Positions 1 to 8,801 of a DNA stretch of 64,000 nt are shown here, piece after piece (position 1 is the first letter of the stretch; each line of letters starts with the position of its first letter). Under the pieces are notes generated by a model. The model did not search any database, had not been told where the DNA came from, and saw nothing but the letters and a program-made list of their open reading frames with translations. This DNA is from Gammaproteobacteria bacterium (GTDB lineage: Bacteria; Pseudomonadota; Gammaproteobacteria; Steroidobacterales; Woeseiaceae): assembly GCA_024639825.1 (NCBI GenBank), contig JAHEGH010000004.1, forward strand, positions 28,791 through 92,790, read 5' to 3'. The translations under genes were made by a program, and so were the position numbers.

Positions 1-101
1 ACGCGGCGAGCAACGACAACGCGCGACGCTTTCTTATGTATCTGCGTTCCGACGATGCACGTGACATCATGAGTCGTCACGGCTACGGGGTTTTGCAGTG
101 A
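1..101 (+). CDS. modA: ModA, molybdate-binding protein, 3' end only
   Basis: The frame open from the window edge to the TGA at 99-101 encodes about 32 C-terminal residues, ending HGYGVLQ after a stretch containing FLMYLRSDDARDIM. This matches the usual C-terminus of periplasmic molybdate-binding proteins, where the last helix reads roughly 'F..FL.S..A..I....G'. The stop codon overlaps the GTG start of modB by four bases, as expected for translational coupling in modABC. The identification rests mainly on the downstream modB and modC genes, because too little protein is visible to identify it alone. Confidence 0.75.
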   Translation, partial: AASNDNARRFLMYLRSDDARDIMSRHGYGVLQ

Positions 102-763
102 GCGCTTTCCAGCCAATGTGGTTGTCGCTTCAGCTTGCGACGTTTACGACGGCGATCCTGATCCTGATCGGAACCCCCATTGCGTGGTGGTTGTCCCAGA
201 CAAGAGTGCGATGGAAACCGGCGGTACAGGCTGTTGTCGCGATGCCGATCGTGTTACCGCCAACCGTGCTCGGCTTCTATTTGCTCATACTTCTCGGTCC
301 GGACGGCGCAATTGGCAGCTGGTGGGTGCAGCTGACCGGAAATGCATTGACGTTCTCATTCACCGGGCTCGTTATTGCGTCTTGTGTCTATAGCCTGCCA
401 TTCGCTGTGCAGCCAATACAGAACGCATTCGAATCACTTCCGCGACAGTACATGGAGCGCGCTCGGACACTCGGCGCGTCGCGCCTCGACGCGTTCTTCT
501 CCGTCGTGGTGCCATTGTCGGTGCGTGGTTTTGTCAGCGGGATCGTGCTGAGCTTTGCGCATACGCTCGGAGAGTTTGGTGTCGTGCTCATGGTCGGCGG
601 CAATATCCCGGGCGAGACTCGGGTTGTTTCGATCGCGATCTACGATCATGTCGAGTCACTCAACTACGCGGCGGCACATCGCATGTCCGTGGTTCTGATC
701 GGTTTCGCGTTCGTCGTCCTGGCAACAATGTTCGTGTTGAACCGTCGCTGGGGTGATCGATGA
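98..763 (+). CDS. modB: ModB, molybdate ABC transporter permease
   Basis: This 221-residue inner-membrane protein is the usual length of ModB. It forms the membrane channel through which molybdate, handed over by ModA, enters the cytoplasm. Hydrophobic segments cover about residues 10-30, 45-65, 85-105, 140-160 and 195-215. The EAA-type loop that docks onto the ATPase lies near residues 120-140 (RARTLGASRLDAFF). The start is a GTG overlapping the modA stop. The stop overlaps the modC start by four bases (ATGA at 760-763), so the three genes form one translationally coupled operon. Confidence 0.95.
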   Translation: MSAFQPMWLSLQLATFTTAILILIGTPIAWWLSQTRVRWKPAVQAVVAMPIVLPPTVLGFYLLILLGPDGAIGSWWVQLTGNALTFSFTGLVIASCVYSLPFAVQPIQNAFESLPRQYMERARTLGASRLDAFFSVVVPLSVRGFVSGIVLSFAHTLGEFGVVLMVGGNIPGETRVVSIAIYDHVESLNYAAAHRMSVVLIGFAFVVLATMFVLNRRWGDR

Positions 764-1764
764 TCCATCTCCGGCACAAGCTAATGAGGGAAAGCTTCGA
801 GCTCGATGTCGACGTTGAGGTGCCCAATACCGGAATAACCGGCGTCTTCGGTGAGTCAGGATCCGGGAAGACAACGCTCTTGAGGTGCATCGCCGGATTG
901 GAGCAGGAAGATGGTCTTCCCGTTCACAAGCGAAACGTGGGCTATGTTTTCCAGGACCCCACGCTGTTTCCCCACCTGACCGTGCGCGGCAACATCGAGT
1001 ATGGCGCGCGACGTGCTACCACCCACAGGGTGGATAGTGCGCCTGTCGTGGACATGCTAGGCATTGGCAGCCTGCTGGATCGCAGGCCGGATTCTCTGTC
1101 CGGGGGCGAAGCACAGCGAGTCGCGATTGCCGCGGCTCTGCTGCGCTCTCCGGATATTGTGCTGATGGATGAGCCGCTGGCCTCGCTCGATCGCCGCCGT
1201 AAAGACGAGTTACTGCCGTACTTCGATCGCCTGCATGACGAGCTGGCCGTGCCCGTTATCTACGTTAGTCACGATATCGATGAGATCAGCCGACTCTGTG
1301 ATCACCTGATTCTTCTCGAAGACGGCAAGGTTTCGGCCTGCGGTGATCTGTTTGATGTGGTCTCGCGCGTCGACGTGCCGATGTTGTCCGGACAGAATGC
1401 GGGTGTGGTGCTTTGGGCGACGCCTGTTAGTCACGAGGACGGGCTGACGAGGTTCGACTTCGGAGATGGTGAGATTTGGGCGCCTGGTGAGTTTGCGGTG
1501 GGGCGGAAGCCAATGCGTCTTCGCGTAGCGGCAAGCGACGTGAGTATCGCTCGCGAGCGACCGGCGCAGACAACGATACAGAACGTAATTCGAGCAACGA
1601 TTGAGGCGGTGCATGGTGTTAATGCTGCGACGGCGCTCGTTCGCCTTGGCATTGGCAATCAGGACCTGCTTGCACAGGTGACCAACCGATCGGTCCGACG
1701 CCTCGGTCTGGTGCCCGGGGACCGCGTGTTCGCCCAGGTCAAGTCGGTGACCGTCCGCCATTAG
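760..1764 (+). CDS. modC: ModC, molybdate ABC transporter ATP-binding protein
   Basis: This 334-residue cytoplasmic ATPase powers molybdate import. Visible motifs are Walker A GESGSGKTT (residues 31-39), the ABC signature LSGGEAQRVAIAAAL, and Walker B IVLMDEPLASLD followed by the switch histidine in VSHD. The C-terminal part, about residues 270-334, looks like the MOP/TOBE domain that binds oxyanion in ModC proteins and can gate transport (trans-inhibition). Length fits the E. coli protein (about 350 residues). No modE regulator gene is visible downstream; the next gene, aceA, is separately promoted. Confidence 0.95.
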   Translation: MIHLRHKLMRESFELDVDVEVPNTGITGVFGESGSGKTTLLRCIAGLEQEDGLPVHKRNVGYVFQDPTLFPHLTVRGNIEYGARRATTHRVDSAPVVDMLGIGSLLDRRPDSLSGGEAQRVAIAAALLRSPDIVLMDEPLASLDRRRKDELLPYFDRLHDELAVPVIYVSHDIDEISRLCDHLILLEDGKVSACGDLFDVVSRVDVPMLSGQNAGVVLWATPVSHEDGLTRFDFGDGEIWAPGEFAVGRKPMRLRVAASDVSIARERPAQTTIQNVIRATIEAVHGVNAATALVRLGIGNQDLLAQVTNRSVRRLGLVPGDRVFAQVKSVTVRH

Positions 1765-1775
1765 AGCCGCCGCCG

Positions 1776-1834
1776 TGTGAAATTCACATTGTCAAATTTT
1801 TTTTGTGAAATTTCGCATTTATCAGGCGTAAACT
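1776..1834 (+). promoter_or_regulatory. Upstream region of aceA with two related palindromes
   Basis: The 127 bp between modC and aceA contain TGTGAAATTCACA at 1776-1788, a perfect 6+1+6 inverted repeat. A second copy of GTGAAATT at 1805-1812 sits within GTGAAATTTCGC, whose core GAAATTTC is itself palindromic. The two centres lie about 28 bp apart, nearly three helical turns. A possible -10 is TAAACT at 1829-1834, with TTGTGA at 1803-1808 as a poorly spaced -35. The arrangement suggests a dimeric repressor or activator acting on the glyoxylate shunt; which regulator is unknown. Confidence 0.45.
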
Positions 1835-1891
1835 AAGCGTAGCAGGCATGATTTTGGCCTGCAAAACAGCTTTTAGACACGAGGAATTGTC

Positions 1892-3487
1892 ATGTCACAG
1901 TATGCCGACGACATCCAGGCGGCCGCAGGGCTGATCGCCAGCCAAGGCAATGCCTGGGATGCTATTGACCCAGAGTCCGTTGCGCGCATGAAGGCGCAGA
2001 ATCGTTTCCAGAGTGGCCTGGATATCGCCAGGTATACGGCCGGGATCATGCGTAAAGACATGGCCCGCTACGATGCCGATCCATCGCAGTACACCCAGTC
2101 ACTCGGTTGCTGGCATGGCTTCATCGGTCAGCAGAAGATGATTTCGATCAAGAAGCACTTCAACAGCACCGACCGGCGGTACCTGTACCTGTCGGGCTGG
2201 ATGGTCGCAGCCTTGCGCTCCGAGTTCGGCCCGCTGCCCGATCAGTCGATGCACGAGAAGACCTCGGTGCCGGCCCTGATCGAAGAGCTCTATACGTTCC
2301 TGCGCCAGGCGGATGCCCGCGAACTCGGTGGCCTGTTCCGTGAGCTCGACAAGGCCGCTGAAGAGGGAAATGCTGTCAAGGAACGCGACATCAAGAACAA
2401 GATCGACAATTTCCAGACGCACGTCGTGCCGATTATCGCGGACATCGATGCGGGCTTCGGCAACGCGGAGGCGACTTATCTGCTGGCCAAGAAGATGATT
2501 GAAGCGGGTGCCTGCGCTCTGCAGATCGAAAACCAGGTGTCCGACGAGAAACAATGTGGCCACCAGGACGGTAAGGTCACGGTGCCGCACGAAGACTTTC
2601 TCGGAAAGATCCGCGCTATCCGCTATGCGTTCCTGGAACTCGGCGTAGACGACGGCATTATCGTGGCACGCACCGATTCGCTCGGCGCCGGCCTGACCAA
2701 GCAGATCGCGGTGACGCATGAGAAGGGTGATCTCGGGGACCAGTACAACTCGTTCCTCGACTGCGATGAGGTTACGCCCGACGACTTAAAGAACGGCGAC
2801 GTACTGATGAAGCGGGACGGCAAGTTCGTTCATCCGAAACGCCTGCCGAGCAACTTGTTCCAGTTCCGCCCGGGTACCGGTGAAGATCGCTGCGTGCTGG
2901 ACAGCATCACCTCACTGCAGAACGGTGCAGATCTTCTCTGGATCGAGACCGAGAAGCCGCATATCGGCCAGATTGGTGGCATGGTCGATCGTATCCGTGA
3001 AGTCATCCCGAACGCGAAGCTGGTCTACAACAACAGTCCGTCGTTCAACTGGACGCTGAACTTCCGCCAGCAGGTGTTCGATGCGTGGGTGGAAGAAGGC
3101 AAGGACGTCTCAGCGTACGATCGCGACCACCTGATGAGCATCGACTATGATGCCACTGAGCTATCCACCGTCGCAGACGAGAAAATTCGGACCTTCCAGG
3201 CGGACTCTGCTCGCGAAGCCGGGATTTTCCATCATCTGATCACCCTGCCGACGTACCACACGGCCGCGTTGTCAACCGACACCCTGGCGAAAGAGTACTT
3301 CGGTGATCTCGGCATGCTGGGCTACGTTCTCCATGTGCAGCGTGAGGAGATTCGCAATGGCATCGCGTGCGTCAAGCACCAGAATATGTCGGGTTCGGAT
3401 ATCGGCGACGATCACAAGGAGTACTTCTCCGGAGATGCTGCCCTGAAGGCTGCTGGTGAAGACAATACGATGAATCAGTTTTCCTGA
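1892..3487 (+). CDS. aceA: Isocitrate lyase, long (531-residue) type
   Basis: This cytoplasmic enzyme cleaves isocitrate to succinate and glyoxylate, the first step of the glyoxylate shunt used for growth on acetate or fatty acids. It has 531 residues, like the Pseudomonas-type isocitrate lyase rather than the 434-residue E. coli AceA. The catalytic loop is KQCGH at residues 220-224 with nucleophilic Cys222. Further conserved blocks are VARTDSLGAGLT and YNNSPSFNW. The ATG is preceded by GAGGA at 1881-1885 with good spacing. It is monocistronic: its own upstream region on one side and a strong terminator on the other. No malate synthase is visible in the window. Confidence 0.97.
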   Translation: MSQYADDIQAAAGLIASQGNAWDAIDPESVARMKAQNRFQSGLDIARYTAGIMRKDMARYDADPSQYTQSLGCWHGFIGQQKMISIKKHFNSTDRRYLYLSGWMVAALRSEFGPLPDQSMHEKTSVPALIEELYTFLRQADARELGGLFRELDKAAEEGNAVKERDIKNKIDNFQTHVVPIIADIDAGFGNAEATYLLAKKMIEAGACALQIENQVSDEKQCGHQDGKVTVPHEDFLGKIRAIRYAFLELGVDDGIIVARTDSLGAGLTKQIAVTHEKGDLGDQYNSFLDCDEVTPDDLKNGDVLMKRDGKFVHPKRLPSNLFQFRPGTGEDRCVLDSITSLQNGADLLWIETEKPHIGQIGGMVDRIREVIPNAKLVYNNSPSFNWTLNFRQQVFDAWVEEGKDVSAYDRDHLMSIDYDATELSTVADEKIRTFQADSAREAGIFHHLITLPTYHTAALSTDTLAKEYFGDLGMLGYVLHVQREEIRNGIACVKHQNMSGSDIGDDHKEYFSGDAALKAAGEDNTMNQFS

Positions 3488-3512
3488 TTCTTTAGCTTTC
3501 AAGTAAATTAGA

Positions 3513-3541
3513 GGGCGCAACGATTGTTGCGCCCTTTTTTT
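3513..3541 (+). terminator. Rho-independent terminator after aceA
   Basis: A nine-base-pair stem, GGGCGCAAC (3513-3521) and GTTGCGCCC (3526-3534), closes a GATT loop. It is followed directly by seven T residues at 3535-3541. This is a textbook intrinsic terminator 25 bp beyond the aceA stop. Confidence 0.93.
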
Positions 3542-3561
3542 ATTGGCTATTTGGAGCGGCT

Positions 3562-4065
3562 ATGTCTGATCAAACAGAAACTCACGAAGGCGGTTGCGCC
3601 TGCGGGCACGTGCGCTACAGGATGACATCGCAGCCGCTGATCGTGCACTGCTGCCATTGCAGCTGGTGCCAGCGCCAGAACGGATCCGCCTTTGCAGTGA
3701 ACGCCCTGATCGAGTCGGACCGCGTGCAGATTCTCGAGGGCGATGTCGTGGAAATTACCGTGCCGTCGCCAAGTGGCAAGAACCAGAGGATTGCCCGATG
3801 TCCGAAGTGCCAGGTCGCTGTCTGGAGCTATTACCTGATCATACGAGGTGGCGTCAGTGAACTGATTCGATTCATTCGAGTGGGCACGCTCGACAATCCC
3901 GGCCGGGTTCCCCCGGATGTCCACATCTATACGTCGACGAAAGCGCCCTGGTTTACGTTGCCTCCCGAGGCGCTGGTCTTTGAAGAGTCCTACAAGATCG
4001 ATGAAGTCTGGTCTGAAGACAGCATCAGGCGTCGACAGGCTCTTTCGAGCGCGGCCCAACGCTGA
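3562..4065 (+). CDS. GFA/CENP-V domain protein
   Basis: This 167-residue protein belongs to the glutathione-dependent formaldehyde-activating (GFA) fold. Cysteines sit in the family pattern: GGCACGHVRY near residue 11, HCCHCSWCQR near residue 30, and CPKCQVAVW near residue 80, forming zinc sites. Members were named for S-hydroxymethylglutathione formation, but most are uncharacterised, and this sequence does not show which small molecule it handles. The gene stands alone between the aceA terminator and the diguanylate cyclase. Confidence 0.85.
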   Translation: MSDQTETHEGGCACGHVRYRMTSQPLIVHCCHCSWCQRQNGSAFAVNALIESDRVQILEGDVVEITVPSPSGKNQRIARCPKCQVAVWSYYLIIRGGVSELIRFIRVGTLDNPGRVPPDVHIYTSTKAPWFTLPPEALVFEESYKIDEVWSEDSIRRRQALSSAAQR

Positions 4066-4249
4066 ACGACGGTTTAGTCCGCTCCAGGTAAGGGTTTCAG
4101 AGTTCATTCCAGTCGCAGCGCTGGTCTTTCAAGCCCAAATATGGAGGCACTCGACCACATGATCTGCGATCTGTGCGCCACGTCAACTCGAGTCCGCAAG
4201 CCTGCAGGCAGAATGTGGCGTAAGAGTACACATGTGATTAACAGGGATT
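4066..4249. other. Intergenic region, no gene recognised
   Basis: These 184 bp separate the GFA protein from the diguanylate cyclase. I found no convincing coding frame, hairpin or strong promoter hexamers. The start of the downstream gene at 4250 follows a modest AACAGGG ribosome-binding site. Confidence 0.5.
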
Positions 4250-5452
4250 ATGGGCTCCGAGTATTTCTATATCGTTTTCTCGCTCATGGTGATCAGCGCT
4301 GCGATGTCGCTGACGTTCTTCATGGCGTGGAGAAACTTCGGACAGAAATCGCATGCCCTGACATGGTCAGTCGCATTCCTGGCGGGTTCGTTACAGTGGC
4401 TCTGTTCGCTTAACGCCGACGTATTTCCAAACACCGAGGTTTACCTCCTTATCGAGAGCGCGTTCTCCATCGCATTGGTTACCCTCGGACTTCGCGGACA
4501 TTGCCAGCGTACCAAGTGCACGTTCCTGCCAAAAAATCTGTGGCCCTACGTGCTGCCGGTATACGCAATCATTGCCTGGCATATCGCCGTAAGTCCGCAT
4601 GTAGGAATTCGCATGACGGTGGTACCGACGTTTGCCGCACTAACGATGTTGCTTTCCGCCTACATGATCCTGACTCATCGTGAACGGACAAGGCCGGCCG
4701 AATGGGTCGTCGCGATCGGGCTGGGCGTGTTCGCCATCACGCAGGTTGGCGCAGCATCACTCGCGTTCATGCAGGGTGCAACGGGCGATGAATCAATAGC
4801 CGCCGCGTACCGACATTTCAATTTCCTGACATTGCCAGCTGGTTACGTAGCGACGTCTATGCTCATTATCCTGATGATGGCATCGGACATATCGGCCAAG
4901 CTCAAGAAGATGGCCGTCCAGGACGAATTGACCGGGCTCCTCAATCGCCGCGGTTTTGAGGAATATGGCACTCGCGCCTTTGCCGCTGCACGCCGCACCG
5001 GACAACCCATGTCCGTCATCATGACTGACATTGATCGTTTCAAATACATCAACGACAAATTCGGGCACGCGGCTGGCGACATGGCACTGGCACATTTCGC
5101 AATACTGTTTGCCGAATCGCGTCGCAAGGAGGATGTTGTTGCGCGTGTCGGCGGCGAAGAGTTTGCCGCGCTCCTGCCGGGCACTGACCTTCGAGATGCT
5201 ATGGCAATTGCCGACCAGCTTTGTAGCAAAATTGGGTCGACGCCGCTGGAAACGACTGTGGTTGGTCTGCCCATGACATCGAGTTTCGGCGTCGCCGCCA
5301 TTTCGGAAAAAGACAAGTCACTGGATGACATGCTATTGCGCGCCGACAGGGCGCTATATCGGTCGAAGCGTGCCGGACGCAACCAGGTAGACCTGGAGTC
5401 GTCACAGCTCTTGCGGGCAGCGGACGGCCGGCTCGTACAGGTTTCGTCTTAG
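4250..5452 (+). CDS. Membrane-anchored diguanylate cyclase (GGDEF)
   Basis: This 400-residue protein makes the second messenger c-di-GMP from two GTP. The N-terminal 210 residues are hydrophobic with about six to seven membrane segments and match no sensor domain I can name. The C-terminal GGDEF domain (about residues 220-390) opens with DELTGLLNRRGF and contains MTDIDRFKYINDKFGH. The active-site signature is GGEEF at residues 301-305. An RxxD inhibitory site (RKED, residues 292-295) lies exactly five residues upstream, so the enzyme should be active and product-inhibited. No EAL domain is present. The signal sensed is unknown. Confidence 0.9.
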   Translation: MGSEYFYIVFSLMVISAAMSLTFFMAWRNFGQKSHALTWSVAFLAGSLQWLCSLNADVFPNTEVYLLIESAFSIALVTLGLRGHCQRTKCTFLPKNLWPYVLPVYAIIAWHIAVSPHVGIRMTVVPTFAALTMLLSAYMILTHRERTRPAEWVVAIGLGVFAITQVGAASLAFMQGATGDESIAAAYRHFNFLTLPAGYVATSMLIILMMASDISAKLKKMAVQDELTGLLNRRGFEEYGTRAFAAARRTGQPMSVIMTDIDRFKYINDKFGHAAGDMALAHFAILFAESRRKEDVVARVGGEEFAALLPGTDLRDAMAIADQLCSKIGSTPLETTVVGLPMTSSFGVAAISEKDKSLDDMLLRADRALYRSKRAGRNQVDLESSQLLRAADGRLVQVSS

Positions 5453-5531
5453 CCAGACGCAGGGTGTCTGGTGCTTGCCGTGTTGCGGTAGGATAGGGGC
5501 CAGATCAGCCCAAATAACCAGGACAAAAAAC

Positions 5532-6533
5532 ATGTTGCTGAGTGGTTTCCCGCGCGTTCAACTGGCCCATCTTCCCACCCCGCTTGAGATCCTCCCGCGA
5601 CTTAGCGAAAAACTCGGCGGGCCGGAAATCTGGGTTAAACGAGACGATTGCACCGGGCTCGCGACCGGCGGCAACAAGACTCGGAAGCTTGAGTTTTCAA
5701 TGGGCGAGGCGCGGGAGCGAGGCGCCGATACGATCATTACGGTAGGCGCCGTGCAGTCCAATCACGTTCGACAGACAGCCGCGGCGGCCTGCAAACTCGG
5801 CATGAAATGTGAGGTGCTGCTTGAGCACCGCGTGAGCGATCCGAGCGAGCTCTACCGAAATTCGGGCAACGTCCTGCTGGACCGGATTTTCGGCGCGAGC
5901 CTTCGGGAATATGCAGCGGGGACCGACTTCGAACTGGCCATGGAAGAGGTCGCGGGTGAAGTACGTGCAGCCGGCGGCGTGCCGTATATCATACCCGGCG
6001 GTGCATCGAATCCCGTTGGCGCTCTTGGTTACGTCGGATGCGGCGAAGAGTTGCTGCAACAGTGCGAAGAGCAGGATGTTCGTTTTGACCATATCGTAAC
6101 GGCCACAGGCAGCGCGGGGACGCATGCCGGTCTGGCGGTTGGCCTGAGGGGCAGTGGCAGCGACCTGCCGATTCTCGGTATCGGCGTGAACGCACCCAAG
6201 GATGCGCAGGAAGATAAAGTCTACAAGCTCGCTGTTGAAACGGCGGAGCTGGTCGAGAAGCCCGGCTGTGTTGCGCGCGAAGATATCATCGCGGACTGCA
6301 ATTACATTGGACCTGGCTATGGGCAACCCACCGATGCGATGAACGAAGCCGTGCTCTTGCTGGCACGCACGGAAGGCCTGTTATTCGATCCGGTATACAG
6401 TGGCAAGGCGCTGGCGGGGATGATTGACTATGTGCGTCGAGGTCGTTTCGATAAAAGTCAGCGCATTGTCTTTCTGCATACGGGCGGAGCAGCTGGCCTG
6501 TTTGCGTACGCGGATATCCTGAACCTTGCCTAA
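5532..6533 (+). CDS. dcyD: D-cysteine desulfhydrase / ACC-deaminase family
   Basis: This 333-residue PLP enzyme of fold type II resembles E. coli DcyD (328 residues), which converts D-cysteine to pyruvate, ammonia and sulfide. The PLP lysine lies in the typical motif TGGNKTRKLEF, preceded by IWVKRDDCTGLA. The phosphate-binding loop is TATGSAGTHAG. I chose the ATG at 5532, preceded by an AGGA box and matching the family N-terminus, over an in-frame extension to 5475. 1-Aminocyclopropane-1-carboxylate deaminase is a close relative, so the substrate is assigned by overall similarity only. Confidence 0.85.
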   Translation: MLLSGFPRVQLAHLPTPLEILPRLSEKLGGPEIWVKRDDCTGLATGGNKTRKLEFSMGEARERGADTIITVGAVQSNHVRQTAAAACKLGMKCEVLLEHRVSDPSELYRNSGNVLLDRIFGASLREYAAGTDFELAMEEVAGEVRAAGGVPYIIPGGASNPVGALGYVGCGEELLQQCEEQDVRFDHIVTATGSAGTHAGLAVGLRGSGSDLPILGIGVNAPKDAQEDKVYKLAVETAELVEKPGCVAREDIIADCNYIGPGYGQPTDAMNEAVLLLARTEGLLFDPVYSGKALAGMIDYVRRGRFDKSQRIVFLHTGGAAGLFAYADILNLA

Positions 6534-6576
6534 GAAAAGGCCGCCTTGCGGTAGCCTTCCTCTGCAACCGGCGATG

Positions 6577-7095
6577 ATGAAATTCGTTATTCTTCTGCGT
6601 GGCATCAACGTCGGTGGCCGCAACAGTCTGCCGATGAAGGCGCTACGAACCATCCTCGAATCACTCGGCTGTGAGTCCGTGAAGACTTATATCCAGAGTG
6701 GCAATGTGGTGCTCTCCGCTCCCGCAGCGCCGGACGCCATGGCGATAACGGACGCGATAGAGAGGGAGTTCGGGTTTGCGCCGCACGTACTCGTCATTCC
6801 AGGTGAGCGCTTCAAATCAGTATCGAGGGCGAACCCTTACAGAAACAAAAAAGCGGAAGGCAAGCAGGTCCATATCTCTTACCTGGCGGGTCCCGCTTCC
6901 GCCGATGTTGAGGGTCTCGAAGCGCGCAAGGGTCCAAGCGAAGAGTTCACCGTCACAAACGATGCGCTCTATCTGTTTGCACCGGACGGAATTGCGCGCT
7001 CGAAACTCGCGAACGATGCGGAGAAGCTGCTGGGCGTCGAGGCGACGTCCCGCAACTGGAATACCGTGCGCAAGCTACTCGAGATGCTTGATTAG
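6577..7095 (+). CDS. DUF1697 family protein
   Basis: This cytoplasmic protein of about 172 residues begins MKFVILLRGINVGGRN, the hallmark opening of DUF1697, and continues with LESLGCESVKTYIQSGNVV. The family has no established function. The ATG at 6577 (or the adjacent one at 6574) fits the family start. The frame stays open upstream to a TTG at 6526 overlapping dcyD, but that extension does not look like the family. The short distance suggests co-transcription with dcyD. Confidence 0.85.
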   Translation: MKFVILLRGINVGGRNSLPMKALRTILESLGCESVKTYIQSGNVVLSAPAAPDAMAITDAIEREFGFAPHVLVIPGERFKSVSRANPYRNKKAEGKQVHISYLAGPASADVEGLEARKGPSEEFTVTNDALYLFAPDGIARSKLANDAEKLLGVEATSRNWNTVRKLLEMLD

Positions 7096-7231
7096 TTAAT
7101 CGATGCCGCTCGTTTTACGGCCGATCAGCTATCATCAGGAGATGGTCAGCTTTTCCTCAGGCCTGTCGACCCAGGTCTGGTTAACCTGACACTCGTGCCA
7201 AAGCGCGCACAGAACGTGAGAGGTAAGGACC

Positions 7232-7951
7232 ATGACCCCCAGGATTCGTAGTTTCAGCGGTGCGGCCCTGATGCTGGTAATTATTCCGATAATTGCGGGA
7301 TTGCTGGCGTGCATGCCTGTACCTGTTGGTGACCCGGAGCGGAGTCACGTCGATCCGGGGCTCAATGGCGCCTGGGTGTTTGGGTCAGACAATGATCTGG
7401 GGGTCTACCAGTTCCTGCCATGGGACAAGCGGTCCTGGCTGATGATGGGTACCGAGATCGAAGCCGGTGATGAGTTTGAAGGTGAGCTGCCCGACTTTGA
7501 GACACCCGAAGATTATGCCGCTGCGCTTGAAAACTTCTCGATCGGAAAAGACGGGATTACGGCCAGTTCCGTGGTGCTCTACAAGGTCTGGCTGGCGAAG
7601 ATCGGCGGCAAAACATTCATGACCTGGGAGGCGCTCGGTCCCGCCGACAAGAATGGTCGCACGCCCCCTGAGATGTGGTTCGTTTTCAAGGTGACGAAGA
7701 ATGATGCGAACCAGTATGAACTACTCATGCTCAGTAGCGAATCTGACCTGTTTGACGATATCCCAACGCCAGAGGACTATGACGGCGATGACTATGCGTC
7801 CGACATGCGTCGAAAGTTTGAGCGCGTCATCAAGCGAAACGTTGACAACAAAGAGCTCTACGTGGAAGAGCCCTTTGTACTGTACCCGCTATCAAAAGAC
7901 GCGCAGGGAAGTGCTTTTGACCTGTTCGGCGAAGTCATTGAGATGGAGTAG
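7232..7951 (+). CDS. Predicted lipoprotein of unknown function
   Basis: This 239-residue protein has an N-terminal signal of charged, hydrophobic and LLAC-type lipobox segments (about residues 24-27). It is therefore predicted to be lipid-modified and anchored in the inner or outer membrane. The mature part is acidic, with conserved-looking blocks LNGAWVFGSDND, WEALGPADKNGR and LYVEEPFVLYPLS. I recognise no family. GTAAGGA before the ATG is a good ribosome-binding site. The Lgt-like gene follows after only 8 bp, so the two are probably co-expressed. Confidence 0.8.
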   Translation: MTPRIRSFSGAALMLVIIPIIAGLLACMPVPVGDPERSHVDPGLNGAWVFGSDNDLGVYQFLPWDKRSWLMMGTEIEAGDEFEGELPDFETPEDYAAALENFSIGKDGITASSVVLYKVWLAKIGGKTFMTWEALGPADKNGRTPPEMWFVFKVTKNDANQYELLMLSSESDLFDDIPTPEDYDGDDYASDMRRKFERVIKRNVDNKELYVEEPFVLYPLSKDAQGSAFDLFGEVIEME

Positions 7952-7959
7952 AGGCGGCC

Positions 7960-8796
7960 ATGTATTCGCACTTTGACTCGACCTCCTGGGTGACGCCGTT
8001 TGGTCTGATATTCATCGCCGCTATTTTCACCGCGTGGCTTTTTGCTCGGCGTAACGCGACATTAATCTGTATAGATCCGTCGCACGTCGACCTGCTGATG
8101 CCGATCACCATAATCGTCGGCATCATAGGTGGCACAATTTTTGCGATTTTCATGCCTATGGACCACATGGTGGCGGGCGAGGCAATGAACCACGGTATTC
8201 GCGTCAGGCTGTTCGGCATGCTCGGTACCGGAGCAATCGGCGTATTTATCTACAGCCGCATCGTGAAGCTGTCGTTTCGGCGCCTGCTGGACGTATTCGC
8301 ATTACCGACGCTAGCGGGGCTCATGGTTCACCGTATTGGGTGTTTTATGGCGGGCTGTTGCTGGGGTGACGTCATTTCTCACGAGCACACCAGTGAATTC
8401 GCGTCGCAAGTACAGTCGACCTCGTTCCTGCAGGGCATTGCCCAGGGCGTCCAGTATCCGCCTGGCAGCCTGCCGTACGAACAGCATCTCGCCATGGGCA
8501 TGATCGATTCCGGTGCCCTTGCGTCCCTGCCCGTGTACCCGGTACAGCTTTACGAGGCGGGTTTGTTGCTGGTGCTTATCCTGGTCTTGTCGCGAGTCCC
8601 GTGGAAGCGCAGTCCGCGTGGCACACTCGCAATCATTACTGTCTGCAGTTACGCGGTCATGCGCTTCTTTATCGAGTACCTGCGCGCGGACGGCCATATC
8701 GTCCTGGGTAACCTGACGGTTACGCAACTACAGTGCATCATCCTGTTGCCCAGCATTGTATTGCTACCGCGTTGGAGGAAGTACGTCGTATCATAG
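7960..8796 (+). CDS. Divergent Lgt-like membrane protein
   Basis: This 278-residue polytopic membrane protein resembles prolipoprotein diacylglyceryl transferase, which attaches diacylglycerol to lipobox cysteines. The signature segment reads HRIGCFMAGCCWG (residues 124-136). Aligned by eye with E. coli Lgt, Arg143 and Gly154 are kept (Arg125, Gly136), while Asn146 and Glu151 become Cys128 and Cys133. The later EYLRAD block keeps the arginine corresponding to Arg239 (Arg242). It may therefore be a paralogue with altered chemistry rather than the housekeeping enzyme. It sits directly behind a lipoprotein gene. Confidence 0.7.
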   Translation: MYSHFDSTSWVTPFGLIFIAAIFTAWLFARRNATLICIDPSHVDLLMPITIIVGIIGGTIFAIFMPMDHMVAGEAMNHGIRVRLFGMLGTGAIGVFIYSRIVKLSFRRLLDVFALPTLAGLMVHRIGCFMAGCCWGDVISHEHTSEFASQVQSTSFLQGIAQGVQYPPGSLPYEQHLAMGMIDSGALASLPVYPVQLYEAGLLLVLILVLSRVPWKRSPRGTLAIITVCSYAVMRFFIEYLRADGHIVLGNLTVTQLQCIILLPSIVLLPRWRKYVVS

Positions 8797-8801
8797 GGCG
8801 C

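Noticed and set aside
2549..2563. KQCGH instead of the KKCGH of E. coli isocitrate lyase
   Set aside because: The 531-residue subfamily normally carries Gln here, as I recall for Pseudomonas, so it is not a loss of catalysis.
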